Below are positions 63,937-64,000 of a stretch of 64,000 nucleotides of DNA, piece by piece; position 1 is the stretch's first letter; each line of letters begins with the position of its first letter. The position numbers and the translations under genes are program-made. The notes beneath the pieces are model-generated. The model had not been told where the DNA came from. It worked only from the letters and a program-made list of their open reading frames with translations, and did not search any database. The stretch is taken from positions 1 through 64,000 of the forward strand of contig JAUVLT010000001.1 of assembly GCA_030600605.1 (NCBI GenBank), in the 5' to 3' direction. Source of the stretch: Mycoplasmatota bacterium. GTDB taxonomy: Bacteria > Bacillota_I > Bacilli_A > Izemoplasmatales > Izemoplasmataceae.

Positions 63937-64000
63937 ATGTTTTTAGTCCTATACCAACTGAACTTCACGAATACAGCAGGCAACATAATGTGTGAGCCCT

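Overview
This is a low-GC window from an anaerobic, Mollicutes-like Firmicute. The placement (Izemoplasma/Haloplasma-like) is inferred from gene content only. The standard code applies: cdsA ends in TGA overlapping the dxr start. From left to right: a tungstate ABC transporter (tupABC) behind a Moco/Tuco-type riboswitch, divergent from a tungsten aldehyde:ferredoxin oxidoreductase operon (aor, radical SAM, MoaD-like, ThiF-like); a Na+/H+ antiporter; an intact ISLre2/UPF0236-type IS; ABC exporters; a TetR / radical-SAM / patatin neighbourhood with repeated candidate operators; an accessory patch with small membrane ORFs, a decayed HTH-nucleotidyltransferase gene, a Fic protein with regularly spaced inverted repeats and a start-less metzincin fragment; a PAS-GGDEF-HD-GYP protein; six tRNAs; a 5S-23S-16S rRNA operon on the minus strand; and a housekeeping block (proS, rseP, dxr, cdsA, uppS, frr, pyrH, tsf, rpsB). 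After these come a cobalamin-riboswitch-controlled putative B12 scavenging operon and a complete FASII/ACC operon with bioY and birA. The most interesting items are the rpsB gene with a repeat-rich C-terminal extension ending in a Rho_N-like motif, the B12-riboswitch lipoprotein/DUF4430/ECF-S operon, the tungsten locus, the repeated operators in the radical-SAM/TetR region, the ~50-bp-spaced repeats upstream of fic, and a ProRS lacking its editing domain. No tools were run. All family calls come from reading translated motifs.
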